Source of the DNA: Actinokineospora baliensis | GTDB taxonomy: Bacteria > Actinomycetota > Actinomycetes > Mycobacteriales > Pseudonocardiaceae | NCBI RefSeq assembly: GCF_016907695.1 | Contig: NZ_JAFBCK010000001.1 | Coordinates: 4,204,001 to 4,268,000 of the forward strand | Length of the DNA stretch: 64,000 nucleotides | Reading direction: 5' to 3' | Shown: positions 18,240-25,585 of the stretch, piece after piece | How the letters are laid out: each line of letters starts with the position of its first letter | How positions within the stretch are numbered: position 1 is the first letter of the stretch | Position numbers and translations under genes: made by a program | Notes under the pieces: generated by a model | Seen by the model: the letters and a program-made list of their open reading frames with translations, nothing else | What the model was told of the DNA's origin: nothing | Database searches by the model: none

Positions 18240-18695
18240 GTACTCCACCTGTGCCAACGGCTGGCCGTCCCCGAAGTCGCGGGTTCGGGAAGCTCCTGTC
18301 TCCACGAAGCCGCACTTCCTATAGAACCGCCGAGACTGCTCCGTGTTCCGCAGCGTCCACAGGTGCACCCGCTCCACCCCCGCGACCGTCCCCGCCATAA
18401 GAGCCGACGCCACGCCAGAGCCCCACCCGTCCGGATGCCCATAGAAGCTCAGGATCTCCAAGAACCCTTCGCGTTCTGCTGACGGAATCGTGTAAGAGAA
18501 CGCCAGCAGCCGTCCGTCCGCTAGGGCGGCCACCAGCCCGTCCAAGGCCCGCTGGCGCTCCCGTCGGTCCCTAACCCCTGCCTCCGCGAACGCTGGGGCG
18601 AACAGGGGTGCGTACACGGCCTCCCAGGACGCGGCGTGGACTTCGCCGATGGCGGGGACGTCGTCGGGGCGGGCGGGGCGTACTTCGAACTTCAT
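18222..18695 (-). CDS. GNAT family N-acetyltransferase
   Basis: A 157-residue cytoplasmic enzyme with the GCN5-related fold. The N-terminus MKFEVRPARPDDVPAIGEVH is the usual beta1-alpha1. The acetyl-CoA pyrophosphate-binding region is in GHPDGWGSGVASALMAGTV (a variant of the Q/RxxGxG/A loop). The C-terminal LWTLRNTEQSRRFYRKCGF is the typical beta5-alpha4 with an N-x-x-x-x-x-F-Y-x-x-x-G-F pattern. It transfers acetyl from acetyl-CoA to an amine; the acceptor is unknown. The ATG at 18695 is the only sensible start. It is divergent from the SEFIR operon with only 53 bp between starts and convergent with the immunity genes, so it marks the border between the toxin and defence modules. Confidence 0.9.
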   Translation of the reverse strand: MKFEVRPARPDDVPAIGEVHAASWEAVYAPLFAPAFAEAGVRDRRERQRALDGLVAALADGRLLAFSYTIPSAEREGFLEILSFYGHPDGWGSGVASALMAGTVAGVERVHLWTLRNTEQSRRFYRKCGFVETGASRTRDFGDGQPLAQVEYLLVRK

Positions 18696-18748
18696 ACCTT
18701 CACGCTAAACCCGGCCACTGACAGCGCACTCTGGAAGAATCACCCGAT

Positions 18749-21700
18749 GTGGCCACGCGGGTGTTCATCTCCTACGCGCAAGAGTCGGACGCGCACCGGG
18801 AGGCTGTGCGTGAACTGTGGGTCTACCTGCGCGAGAACGGGATCGACGCCAAGTTCGACCAGGCTGCGGCCGAGACGCGGCAGGATTGGGCGTTGTGGAT
18901 GGGGGATCAGGTCCGCGCCGCCGATGTTGTGCTGTGCGTGGCCTCTGAGCAGTACCGCAAGCGCGCTGAGGGGCGGGAATCGCCGGAGGTGGGGCGGGGT
19001 GTGCAGTGGGAGGCCCGGCTCATCCGCGACGCCTTCCACGCTGCGCAGGACAACCTCACGCGGTTCGTCCCCGTGGTCGTCAAGGGCCAGACGCGTGACG
19101 GGGTGCCCGACTTTCTGGCCCCCTCGACGACGACCGTCTATCACGTGGACACGCCGCAAGGCGCCGACAGGCTCTTACGCTTCCTGCTAGACCGCCCTGC
19201 GATCGTCGAGCCACCGCTAGGGCCTCCGCGCCTGGAGTACGACGCCTATAGCCCGGACTTGGCTGCCGCGATCGACGGTAGTCCCGTAGGCACCGTGACT
19301 GACGTAGTCGTCTGGCTTCCCCACGACGCCACGACGGCCAAACCACCGCGCTTAGCCGACGGCCGTCTGCTCGCCGCTATCCCCGGTGTCCGCGTCTCCC
19401 ACCGATTACGGGGGATCGAGCGCCCCGCCACCCCGCCGTTGCCCGGTCCGCTCAAGGTCCTGACCACTGACCTGGAGTCCGACCTGCCCGTCCAGGTCCG
19501 CGTGCTCGAGGTCCCCTCCCTCGACGAGATCACCCACGCCCTGCGCGCCGACCAGTTCCACGTTGTCCAGCTCTCCGGTCAAGCTTCACCCGAAGGTGTG
19601 GAGTTGGCGGATGAAGACGGCACCCCGGTCTTCGTCCCGGCCCGACAGCTTGTCGACGCCCTTCGCTCGGGGGAGCGGCCCCTCCCCTTGATCGTGGTCA
19701 CCAGCGTGGACCTCGCGGTCACCCTGATCCGCCTAGGTGCCGATCGCGTTGTCGCCACCACGAACCCAGCCCTTGACCTCTATGAGGCGTTGTCCAACGG
19801 CGCCACAACCGCCCAGGCCCTGCGCGACGAGCAGGCGATCCTCTTACGCTGTGGCGCCGACCTACCTCTCGTCGATCCAAGCCTTCCCGCTGAACCTCTA
19901 TCGCACATAACGCTTCCCAGCACTGGCATAGGCGTCCGCGAGCTGCCTATAGGCAGGCTGATTGGACGCCGCGACGTTGCCCGCACCGCAATGGCGGTCA
20001 TCCGTGGCACCGACCGAGACCAGTACGGCGATCTGGCAGGCGTCGTCATCACCGGCGTAGGCGGTATAGGCAAGACCGCGGTGGCGGGCCGGATCCTCGC
20101 GCGCGCCCGCGAACACGGCTGGCGGATCGTGGTCCACGAGGGCGCCTGGAACCCCACCCGACTCATCACCGAGATCGCCGGACCCAACGGCGACCTCGAC
20201 GCCGTGTGCGAGCACCTGCGGACCAGCCGATTAGTGGTCCTGTTCGACGACTTCGAGCAGAACCTCACGCCCGACGGTCAGTTCCGCGACAACGGCTTCG
20301 CCGCCCTCTTCGGCCAACTGTGCCAGGCTGCCCACGCCGCCACGATCCTCGTCACCTCCCGCTACCCGTTCCCCAACGAGGACCTACTCCACCGCATCGA
20401 CCTCCCGCCTCTTACCCCCGTCGAGCAAGCACGCCTCTACCTGCGCCTGCCAGCATTACGCGACCTCTCCGCGGAAGACCGCCGCACTGTCACCTACACC
20501 CTCGGCGGCCACCCCAGGCTCATCGAGTTCCTAGACGTACTCCTCCGCCAACGCGCCGACCTCCGCCACATCACGGCCAAGCTCCGCGCGCTGGCCAAGG
20601 AAGAGGGCCTAGACCCCAAGGCCACGCGAGACCTCACATCGGGCATCACCGACGCCATCCGCCTAGGCAGCCGCGACATCCTGCTGAGCGCCCTGCTGAC
20701 CCACCTCACGGAAGCCCAAGCCGACCTAGCGCTGCAGTTGAGCCTCTATAGGGCGTCCACCACCCGCGCGGACCTGGCTTTCACCCACGAGTCGCCCACC
20801 CTGGACGTCGACATCGCGCGCCTACGCGACCTGACCCTGATCAGCACCACCGGCGACGAACACCTCATGCACGCCTGGGTCGCCCAGTCCATCCGCCTGC
20901 ACCTCACGCCCAAGCAGCGCGAAGTCCGCCAGAGCAGTGGGTTCGCGATGCGCTCCGCCCGGGTGGAGGCGGGCACCGCGCGCGTCGAAGACAAGATCGA
21001 GATCGTGCGGCACCTGGCGAACCTGGGCTGGTACGGGGTGGCGGAGACCCTGGCGGTGCGGTTCACCCAGGAGCTGCCCGGCCACCTGGTCGCCCGCGCG
21101 GCGTTCCTCGCCGAGGTGGTGCCGCTGTTCCCGGTCACCGCCGTCGAGGGGGTGCGCATGCTCTCCCTGGAGTGCATCGTGGCTCGGGCCTGCGGGATGG
21201 TGTCAGCGGACAAGGTCCAGCGCACCCACGATGCCGCGTTGCGCCTCGCGACCGCGCACCCGGACGAGGAGACGTTGTGGTTGCTGGTCACCGCCCACGA
21301 TCTCTTAGGCCAAGAGGCTCAGGCCAACTTCGCCCACGGGATCGCCTATAGCCACTACACCGAGGCGCTCCGGATCACCCAGGAGTTGGCGGACGCGCTG
21401 CCGGAGCGGCTGGACTTCCGGCGGGGTGTGGTGGCGGGTCACCTCCGGTTGGGCGCGATCGTGTTCGGCCCGGATCACGCCGAGACCAGGGCTGAGCACC
21501 TTGCCGCGGCCGTGGACGCCGCCGAGGCCCTCCACGACCTCAACCCCGACGATCCGGGCGCGGTGCGGGGCCTGCTGGTCGTCTACAGCGCGGTGGGAGA
21601 CTTCCTCCTCGAACAGGACGAGGTCGAGGAGGCGGGGGAGTTCTACGCGACCTGCCTGCGGTGTGCGGATCTGCTCACCGGGCCTGAAGCTCTGCACGAC

Positions 21701-21886
21701 CGCGTGGTCGTCCACCGGAAGCTCAGCGGCCTCGCTGCCTCTCAGGGAGATAAGAGGATCGCCGGTCACCACCTAGGCGAAGCCGCTCGGCACATGGAGA
21801 AGTTGCTCGCCCTAGACCCGGAGAACGTCCAGTACGCGAAGAGCCTGGTTGAACTCCACACCGCTCTCTTAGACACGGAGACCTGA
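18749..21886 (+). CDS. SEFIR/TIR-like domain, CHAT-like segment, STAND-type P-loop NTPase and TPR-like protein
   Basis: A 1045-residue cytoplasmic multidomain protein. Residues 1-145 are a SEFIR (TIR-superfamily) domain: RVFISYAQESD at beta1, VVLCVASEQYRKR, and QWEARLI with E88 at the position of the NADase glutamate. Residues about 185-390 look like a CHAT/caspase-like fold in which both active-site positions seem lost (QLSGQAS where HxxGHG is expected; VVTSVDLA where NAC is expected). The NTPase has Walker A GVGGIGKTAV (436-445), Walker B LVVLFDDFEQ (495-504) and LVTSRYPF, as in NB-ARC/STAND ATPases. The C-terminal ~330 residues are helical and TPR-like. Eight in-frame TTA codons are unusual here. 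It overlaps the next gene by one base (TGATG). I infer an antiphage sensor whose TIR-type domain makes a nucleotide signal. Confidence 0.85.
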   Translation: MATRVFISYAQESDAHREAVRELWVYLRENGIDAKFDQAAAETRQDWALWMGDQVRAADVVLCVASEQYRKRAEGRESPEVGRGVQWEARLIRDAFHAAQDNLTRFVPVVVKGQTRDGVPDFLAPSTTTVYHVDTPQGADRLLRFLLDRPAIVEPPLGPPRLEYDAYSPDLAAAIDGSPVGTVTDVVVWLPHDATTAKPPRLADGRLLAAIPGVRVSHRLRGIERPATPPLPGPLKVLTTDLESDLPVQVRVLEVPSLDEITHALRADQFHVVQLSGQASPEGVELADEDGTPVFVPARQLVDALRSGERPLPLIVVTSVDLAVTLIRLGADRVVATTNPALDLYEALSNGATTAQALRDEQAILLRCGADLPLVDPSLPAEPLSHITLPSTGIGVRELPIGRLIGRRDVARTAMAVIRGTDRDQYGDLAGVVITGVGGIGKTAVAGRILARAREHGWRIVVHEGAWNPTRLITEIAGPNGDLDAVCEHLRTSRLVVLFDDFEQNLTPDGQFRDNGFAALFGQLCQAAHAATILVTSRYPFPNEDLLHRIDLPPLTPVEQARLYLRLPALRDLSAEDRRTVTYTLGGHPRLIEFLDVLLRQRADLRHITAKLRALAKEEGLDPKATRDLTSGITDAIRLGSRDILLSALLTHLTEAQADLALQLSLYRASTTRADLAFTHESPTLDVDIARLRDLTLISTTGDEHLMHAWVAQSIRLHLTPKQREVRQSSGFAMRSARVEAGTARVEDKIEIVRHLANLGWYGVAETLAVRFTQELPGHLVARAAFLAEVVPLFPVTAVEGVRMLSLECIVARACGMVSADKVQRTHDAALRLATAHPDEETLWLLVTAHDLLGQEAQANFAHGIAYSHYTEALRITQELADALPERLDFRRGVVAGHLRLGAIVFGPDHAETRAEHLAAAVDAAEALHDLNPDDPGAVRGLLVVYSAVGDFLLEQDEVEEAGEFYATCLRCADLLTGPEALHDRVVVHRKLSGLAASQGDKRIAGHHLGEAARHMEKLLALDPENVQYAKSLVELHTALLDTET

Positions 21887-22740
21887 TGGCCCTAAGAGCC
21901 CACGCGGTCCGATTGGCGCTGGGCACGCGTCGCGGTCTTACCCTGTTCGCGGGCAGCGCCCTCGCCACCTTCGGTGTCGTCGGCGGCTCACTACAGGTCT
22001 ACGACGTCCTTACGCCTCAGCCCAGCTACCACCCGGTGGTCATCATCGTGCTGTTGGCGGTTCTCCCCGTCACGGTCGGTCTGGTCCGCGCGTGGCCGCG
22101 CAGGACGCTGTCGCGCGATCTGGGCCGCCCCGACACCACCATCACGATCACCGTCGGCGACCTCTTCGACCAAGACACCCACCTGGTCATCGGCTACACC
22201 GACACCTTCGACACGGACACTGTCGACACCCGGGTCGTCCACCCCAGCAGCATCCAAGCCCAGTTCCAGCGCCGCTACCACCCTGACCTGGCCGCGCTCG
22301 ACGACGCCCTCGCCCAGGCCCTGCCCGCCTCGACGCCAGACCCGGCCAAGACCGTCGGCAAGTCCCACCGCCACCCGATCGGCACTGTCGTTGTTCTGGA
22401 CGCAGGCAAGCACCGCGCGTTCTGCCTCGCCTATGCCCGGCTCGGCGAGGACCTGGTCGCCCGCGCGACCGTAGACGGCATCTGGACCAGCCTGTCGACG
22501 CTGTGGGATGCGGTCTATAGGCACGCCCACCGCGAACCGGTCTCCATTGCTGTTATTGGATCTGATCTCGCCCGCGTCGACACCCTCGACCGCGCCAGCC
22601 TCATCCGGCTCATCGTGCTGTCCTACGTGGCCCGCTCCCGCACCAGCGTCGTCACCCGCGAGCTGCGGATCGTCATCCACCCCACCGACGTGGACAAGGT
22701 GGACATGCTGGAGCTAGCGGCCTTCCTCGCCACCGTCTGA
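21886..22740 (+). CDS. Two-transmembrane macro-domain protein (Thoeris type II ThsA-like, DUF6430-like)
   Basis: A 284-residue membrane protein. Two hydrophobic helices (about 18-38 and 50-70) precede a cytosolic domain from about residue 84. That domain has the marks of the ThsA-type macro fold: ITITVGDLFDQ, LVIGYTDTFDTDT and VHPSSIQAQFQRRY, then GTVVVLD. In Thoeris type II, a TM-macro protein senses an ADP-ribose-type signal made by a TIR protein and acts at the membrane. Here the TIR-type partner is the upstream SEFIR-STAND protein, and the coupling is tight (the ATG shares a base with the upstream TGA). I infer that it is the effector. Its last 27 bp overlap a convergent regulator gene. 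Confidence 0.85.
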   Translation: MALRAHAVRLALGTRRGLTLFAGSALATFGVVGGSLQVYDVLTPQPSYHPVVIIVLLAVLPVTVGLVRAWPRRTLSRDLGRPDTTITITVGDLFDQDTHLVIGYTDTFDTDTVDTRVVHPSSIQAQFQRRYHPDLAALDDALAQALPASTPDPAKTVGKSHRHPIGTVVVLDAGKHRAFCLAYARLGEDLVARATVDGIWTSLSTLWDAVYRHAHREPVSIAVIGSDLARVDTLDRASLIRLIVLSYVARSRTSVVTRELRIVIHPTDVDKVDMLELAAFLATV

Positions 22741-23538
22741 GCAGGCTGATCCGGTCACCACCGGGTCGGCCAGCGCCGCCAGCAGGTCGCGGCTGCGGTC
22801 GGCGGACACGCAGGTGCCGATCAGCTTGTCCGCCAGCACCGTGTACCGGTCGATCGTGCGCTGGTTCTCCAGGAACAGCGCGGACTCGCCCAGGTCCAGG
22901 TGCACCAGGCTGCCCTGCTCGGCCACGGTGACCAGCCGGAACGGGATGTCGTGGCTGAGCACGGTGTGCGGCACGACCTGGATGGTCACCGTCCGCCTGG
23001 TCGACTCCCAGAACAGGTGCCTGGCCTGCTCCTGGATCACCCGGGGCGGGAGTCCGCCCGGCGTCAGCGATTCGCGGGTCACCACGAAGTGCCAGTTCGG
23101 TTGGGTTGGCTGGTCGAAGACGTGCCTGCGCGCGGTCGTGCCCATCGCCTCGGCGTACTCGTCGGTCTGCAGCGGGGCGGGCAGGACACCGGGGGTGAAC
23201 GACAGGATCGTGGCGGCCTGCGTCTCCAGCTCGTCCAGGGTGTGGGCGAGCAGCGACGAGTCGCGGCCGTCGTGCCACCACTCCTCGCGCCGCGCGTCGG
23301 CGTTGAGCGCCAGGTAGTCCTGCCGCTGCGCCCGAGTGGCCACCCCGCAGGTGAACAGCAGCAGGCCCAGCTCCGGGTTGGGGATGCCGCGCTGCCCGTT
23401 GAGGAAGCGCGACAGGTCCGAGCGGTGCCAGTTCAGGCGTTCGGCGATGTCGCGGTGGGCGATGCCGGTGCTGTCGATGAGGTGCCGCAGGCGCCTGCCG
23501 AGCAGCCAGGAGCGCAGGGAGGGGATGCGGGAGGTCAC
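22714..23538 (-). CDS. XRE-family regulator with DUF5753-like ligand domain (1)
   Basis: A 274-residue DNA-binding protein. The GTG at 23538 was chosen because AAAGG lies 5 nt upstream; the longer frame to 23688 begins with low-complexity sequence. The helix-turn-helix is at about 10-65 (RRLRHLIDSTGIAHRDIAERLNWHRSDLSRFLNG, split over two helices). The remainder matches the outline of DUF5753, with TPGVLPAPLQTDEYAEAM and FWESTRRTVTIQVVP near its centre and LVHLDLGESALFLE near its end. These regulators occur in many copies in actinobacteria, usually beside DUF397 genes, and a few affect development and antibiotic production. It lies convergent to the macro gene. Confidence 0.85.
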   Translation of the reverse strand: MTSRIPSLRSWLLGRRLRHLIDSTGIAHRDIAERLNWHRSDLSRFLNGQRGIPNPELGLLLFTCGVATRAQRQDYLALNADARREEWWHDGRDSSLLAHTLDELETQAATILSFTPGVLPAPLQTDEYAEAMGTTARRHVFDQPTQPNWHFVVTRESLTPGGLPPRVIQEQARHLFWESTRRTVTIQVVPHTVLSHDIPFRLVTVAEQGSLVHLDLGESALFLENQRTIDRYTVLADKLIGTCVSADRSRDLLAALADPVVTGSACSDGGEEGR

Positions 23539-23684
23539 GGTCGCCTTTCTGTGGGGGTGGCCCGGCCGGTCCGCGCGGGTCGAGGTCGCGGACCGGCCGG
23601 GTGGCGCCTGCCGTCGGGGCATGACGGCGGTGGGGCACCGGGATCCGGCACGCGGGCGGGGAGGAGGCGCCCGCGTGCCGGGGT

Positions 23685-24032
23685 TCAACTCGCCTCTGGC
23701 CGGTCATCCAGGGCGGGGTCGAGGGCGGAGAAGGTCAGTGCCGCGTCCCGGAGCGCGGCCCGCAATCTGCCTACACGAAGTGGGTCCAGCAGCCAAGGCC
23801 CCGGGGCGGACGAGGTGACGACCACCCCGGCGGGCGCGATCTCCACCGTGATCGAGGCCCGGTGCCCCGACCGGTCCCGGCACGGGATCGACCAGGTGCC
23901 CGGCCGCCGGTGCCACCCCCACTTGGCCAGCGCGCCGAACAGGGTGCCCCCGCGTCGCCCCCGGGCGCCTGGGTCGTAGTGTTGGTCACTATCATCCGGC
24001 TTGCAGGTCCAATATCGAGCCACGACGGGCAT
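23685..24032 (-). CDS. Hypothetical protein between two DUF5753 regulators
   Basis: A 115-residue basic protein; the ATG at 24032 has GTGAGGTGG upstream. It has a Trp-rich segment (LAKWGWHRRPGTWSIPC) and a predicted beta-hairpin (ASITVEIAPAGVVVTSSAPG) and ends in a helix (RVGRLRAALRDAALTF). There is no signal peptide, no transmembrane helix and no recognised family. It starts 119 bp from the divergent regulator at 24152 and sits downstream-to-upstream with regulator 1, so it may be part of the same regulatory locus. Small proteins of this look flank XRE/DUF397 loci in many actinomycetes, but I cannot name a function. Confidence 0.6.
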   Translation of the reverse strand: MPVVARYWTCKPDDSDQHYDPGARGRRGGTLFGALAKWGWHRRPGTWSIPCRDRSGHRASITVEIAPAGVVVTSSAPGPWLLDPLRVGRLRAALRDAALTFSALDPALDDRPEAS

Positions 24033-24069
24033 GCACCACCTCACCCGGGGAATTGTTGGTGAAGGAGAC

Positions 24070-24128
24070 GGTACGTGGAGTACGTACGCCAAGGAAATAC
24101 CTCGATCGTGTGACTGGTGTACGTACGC
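24070..24128. promoter_or_regulatory. GTACGTACGC motifs in a divergent promoter region
   Basis: The 119-bp spacer between the small gene at 24032 (minus) and the XRE gene at 24152 (plus) contains GTACGTACGC twice (24080-24089 and 24119-24128) and a shorter GTACGT at 24071. The core GTACGTAC is self-complementary. This makes it a candidate operator for one of the adjacent XRE regulators. Confidence 0.4.
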
Positions 24129-24151
24129 GGACAACGGGGAGACTGTCGGCC

Positions 24152-25003
24152 ATGAACGACACCGATGACCTGACCCCAGGCTCGCTAGTCCGCCGCTGGC
24201 GGTTGGGCAAGCAGCTCCGGGAGTTGCGCGAAGCCGCGGCCAAGACCCAGGACGAAGCCGCCGACTACCTGGGCGTCAAGCGGCCCACAATCAGCCGGAT
24301 CGAGAACGGCAGGCACGCCATCCTGCCGAAGAACGTGCGGTTCCTCTGCCAGCTCTACCAAATCGGCGCCCCGCAGGTGGACACCCTGATCCGCCAGGCC
24401 CAGGAGTCCAACGAACGCGGCTGGTGGGTCAGCCACAGCGACACCATGCCCGACTGGCACGAGACCTACGTGGGTTTCGAAGCCGACGCCAAGGCGATCT
24501 GCGTCTACGAGTCCGAACTGGTCTACGGCCTGCTCCAAGTCCCCAGCTACACCCGCGCCGTCCGCTCCGCTTTCGTTGACCACGTTGACGAACTGGCGTT
24601 GGCCAAGTCGATCGCCTTCCGGCAGGAGCGCCAGAGGCACCTGGACAGCAAGCACCCGGAACTGCGCATCATCCTCAACGAAACAGTCGTCCGTCGGCCT
24701 GTCGGGGACATGCGGGAGCAGTTGCTGCACCTGCTCAAGGCCTCGGAGTGGCCCTACCTCACGCTGCAGATTCTCCCCTTCGCGGCAGGTCCGCACCCCG
24801 GCATGACCAACCCCTTCTCCCTACTGACCCTGCCGGACGAGTCGTCCCCGAACTTCGTGTACCTGGAGCACGCCGACGGCGCCATCTACCTGGAACGACC
24901 GGCTGATCTCACGCTCTACGCCGCGAACTTCGAGCGCATGTCCGAGCAGGCACTATCACCCGAGGAGACGCGGGCCTTCTTGGCTAGCCTGGTCGACGGC
25001 TAG
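24152..25003 (+). CDS. XRE-family regulator with DUF5753-like ligand domain (2)
   Basis: A 283-residue DNA-binding protein starting at ATG 24152 (the upstream extension to 24053 covers the operator-like repeats and is unlikely). The helix-turn-helix is at about 15-70 (LRELREAAAKTQDEAADYLG, then KRPTISRIENGRHA). A DUF5753 domain follows: WHETYVGFEADAKAICVYES, YGLLQVPSYTRAV, RQERQRHL, LQILPFAAGPHPGM and FVYLEHADGAIYLE. It is followed 20 bp later by a DUF397 gene with its own strong ribosome site, the standard actinobacterial pair. Known members regulate development or secondary metabolism; the target here is unknown. Confidence 0.92.
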   Translation: MNDTDDLTPGSLVRRWRLGKQLRELREAAAKTQDEAADYLGVKRPTISRIENGRHAILPKNVRFLCQLYQIGAPQVDTLIRQAQESNERGWWVSHSDTMPDWHETYVGFEADAKAICVYESELVYGLLQVPSYTRAVRSAFVDHVDELALAKSIAFRQERQRHLDSKHPELRIILNETVVRRPVGDMREQLLHLLKASEWPYLTLQILPFAAGPHPGMTNPFSLLTLPDESSPNFVYLEHADGAIYLERPADLTLYAANFERMSEQALSPEETRAFLASLVDG

Positions 25004-25023
25004 TCCAACAGGGAGGTCAAGAG

Positions 25024-25200
25024 ATGAAGCAGGTCAGGTGGCGCAAGAGTTCTTACAGCGGTGGCAATAACGGACAGTGTGTGGAGCTAGCGCACACCCT
25101 CACCGAACTCCGCGACAGCAAGAACCCAACCGGTCCAGCCCTCATTGGGCGGATCGACGCCCTGATCGCCGCCGTCAAGAATGGACCCCTGGGCCACTGA
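25024..25200 (+). CDS. DUF397 domain-containing protein
   Basis: A 58-residue protein (starts MKQVRWRKSSYSGGNNGQCV, later LTELRDSKNPTGPAL). The W-x-K-S-S-Y-S-G and RDSKNP signatures are diagnostic of DUF397. The ribosome site GGGAGGT lies 6 nt before ATG 25024. It is the usual partner of the upstream XRE-DUF5753 protein, with which it forms a two-gene operon closed by a strong terminator. The pair has been likened to toxin-antitoxin modules, but that is not shown by this sequence. Confidence 0.92.
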   Translation: MKQVRWRKSSYSGGNNGQCVELAHTLTELRDSKNPTGPALIGRIDALIAAVKNGPLGH

Positions 25201-25214
25201 CCCAGGGACGGCTC

Positions 25215-25245
25215 AGGCCCCCGCCCCGTTCCGGGGCGGGGGCCT
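25215..25245 (+). terminator. Intrinsic terminator after the DUF397 gene
   Basis: A 13-bp perfect stem (AGGCCCCCGCCCC and complement) with a 5-nt loop lies 14 nt after the DUF397 stop codon. Confidence 0.8.
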
Positions 25246-25585
25246 ACCCCTTCCTCGGCGACCACGTGCCCGAGCGCAGCCTCCGGCCTCGAGCCCGCTT
25301 GCCGTGGTGGCTCCTCTGCCTTGCCGCTCTCATGCCCTCGGGGCAATCACCCGGTACCCCGCCGCTCTGTCGCACCTCCGGCCCGGAGCCCGCTCGTCCT
25401 GGCGGCCTGCACTGCTCGCCGCCGTCGTGCTGCCGGGGTAATCACCAGGCGGTCCCTGCCCTCGCGAACACCAGACCTGCCCATGTTCCCCGAGTCTTCG
25501 TCCAGGTTGATGCCGTGCCCGGTTTCCGGTGAACCATCCGCCCACCCCCACCCGTGTGGTGGGTGGGAACGGAAAGGAGACCGTC
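25246..25585. other. Gene-free spacer with an imperfect direct repeat
   Basis: 340 bp before the large Pro/Ala-rich protein gene, with no credible ORF. It contains an imperfect ~73-bp direct repeat (25280-25352 and 25375-25447, period 95 bp). Both copies begin CCTCCGGCC, contain GAGCCCGCT and end GGG(C/T)AATCACC. The promoter of the next gene is presumably here. Confidence 0.5.
25280..25447. repeat. Imperfect tandem ~73-bp intergenic repeat
   Basis: Two copies, 25280-25352 and 25375-25447, align over their length with scattered mismatches (CCTCCGGCCTCGAGCCCGCT against CCTCCGGCCCGGAGCCCGCT). Both end in a near-identical GGGNAATCACC. The repeat is non-coding. Confidence 0.5.

Noticed and set aside
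18749..22740. Reading the SEFIR operon as a standard Thoeris type II or as the known single-gene SEFIR system
   Set aside because: Standard Thoeris type II has a small separate TIR protein, and the single-gene SEFIR system has no TM-macro partner; neither fits both genes here.
24152..25200. DUF5753/DUF397 pair as a proven toxin-antitoxin module linked to the defence operon
   Set aside because: These pairs are scattered in dozens of copies in actinobacteria; adjacency to the defence genes alone is weak evidence.
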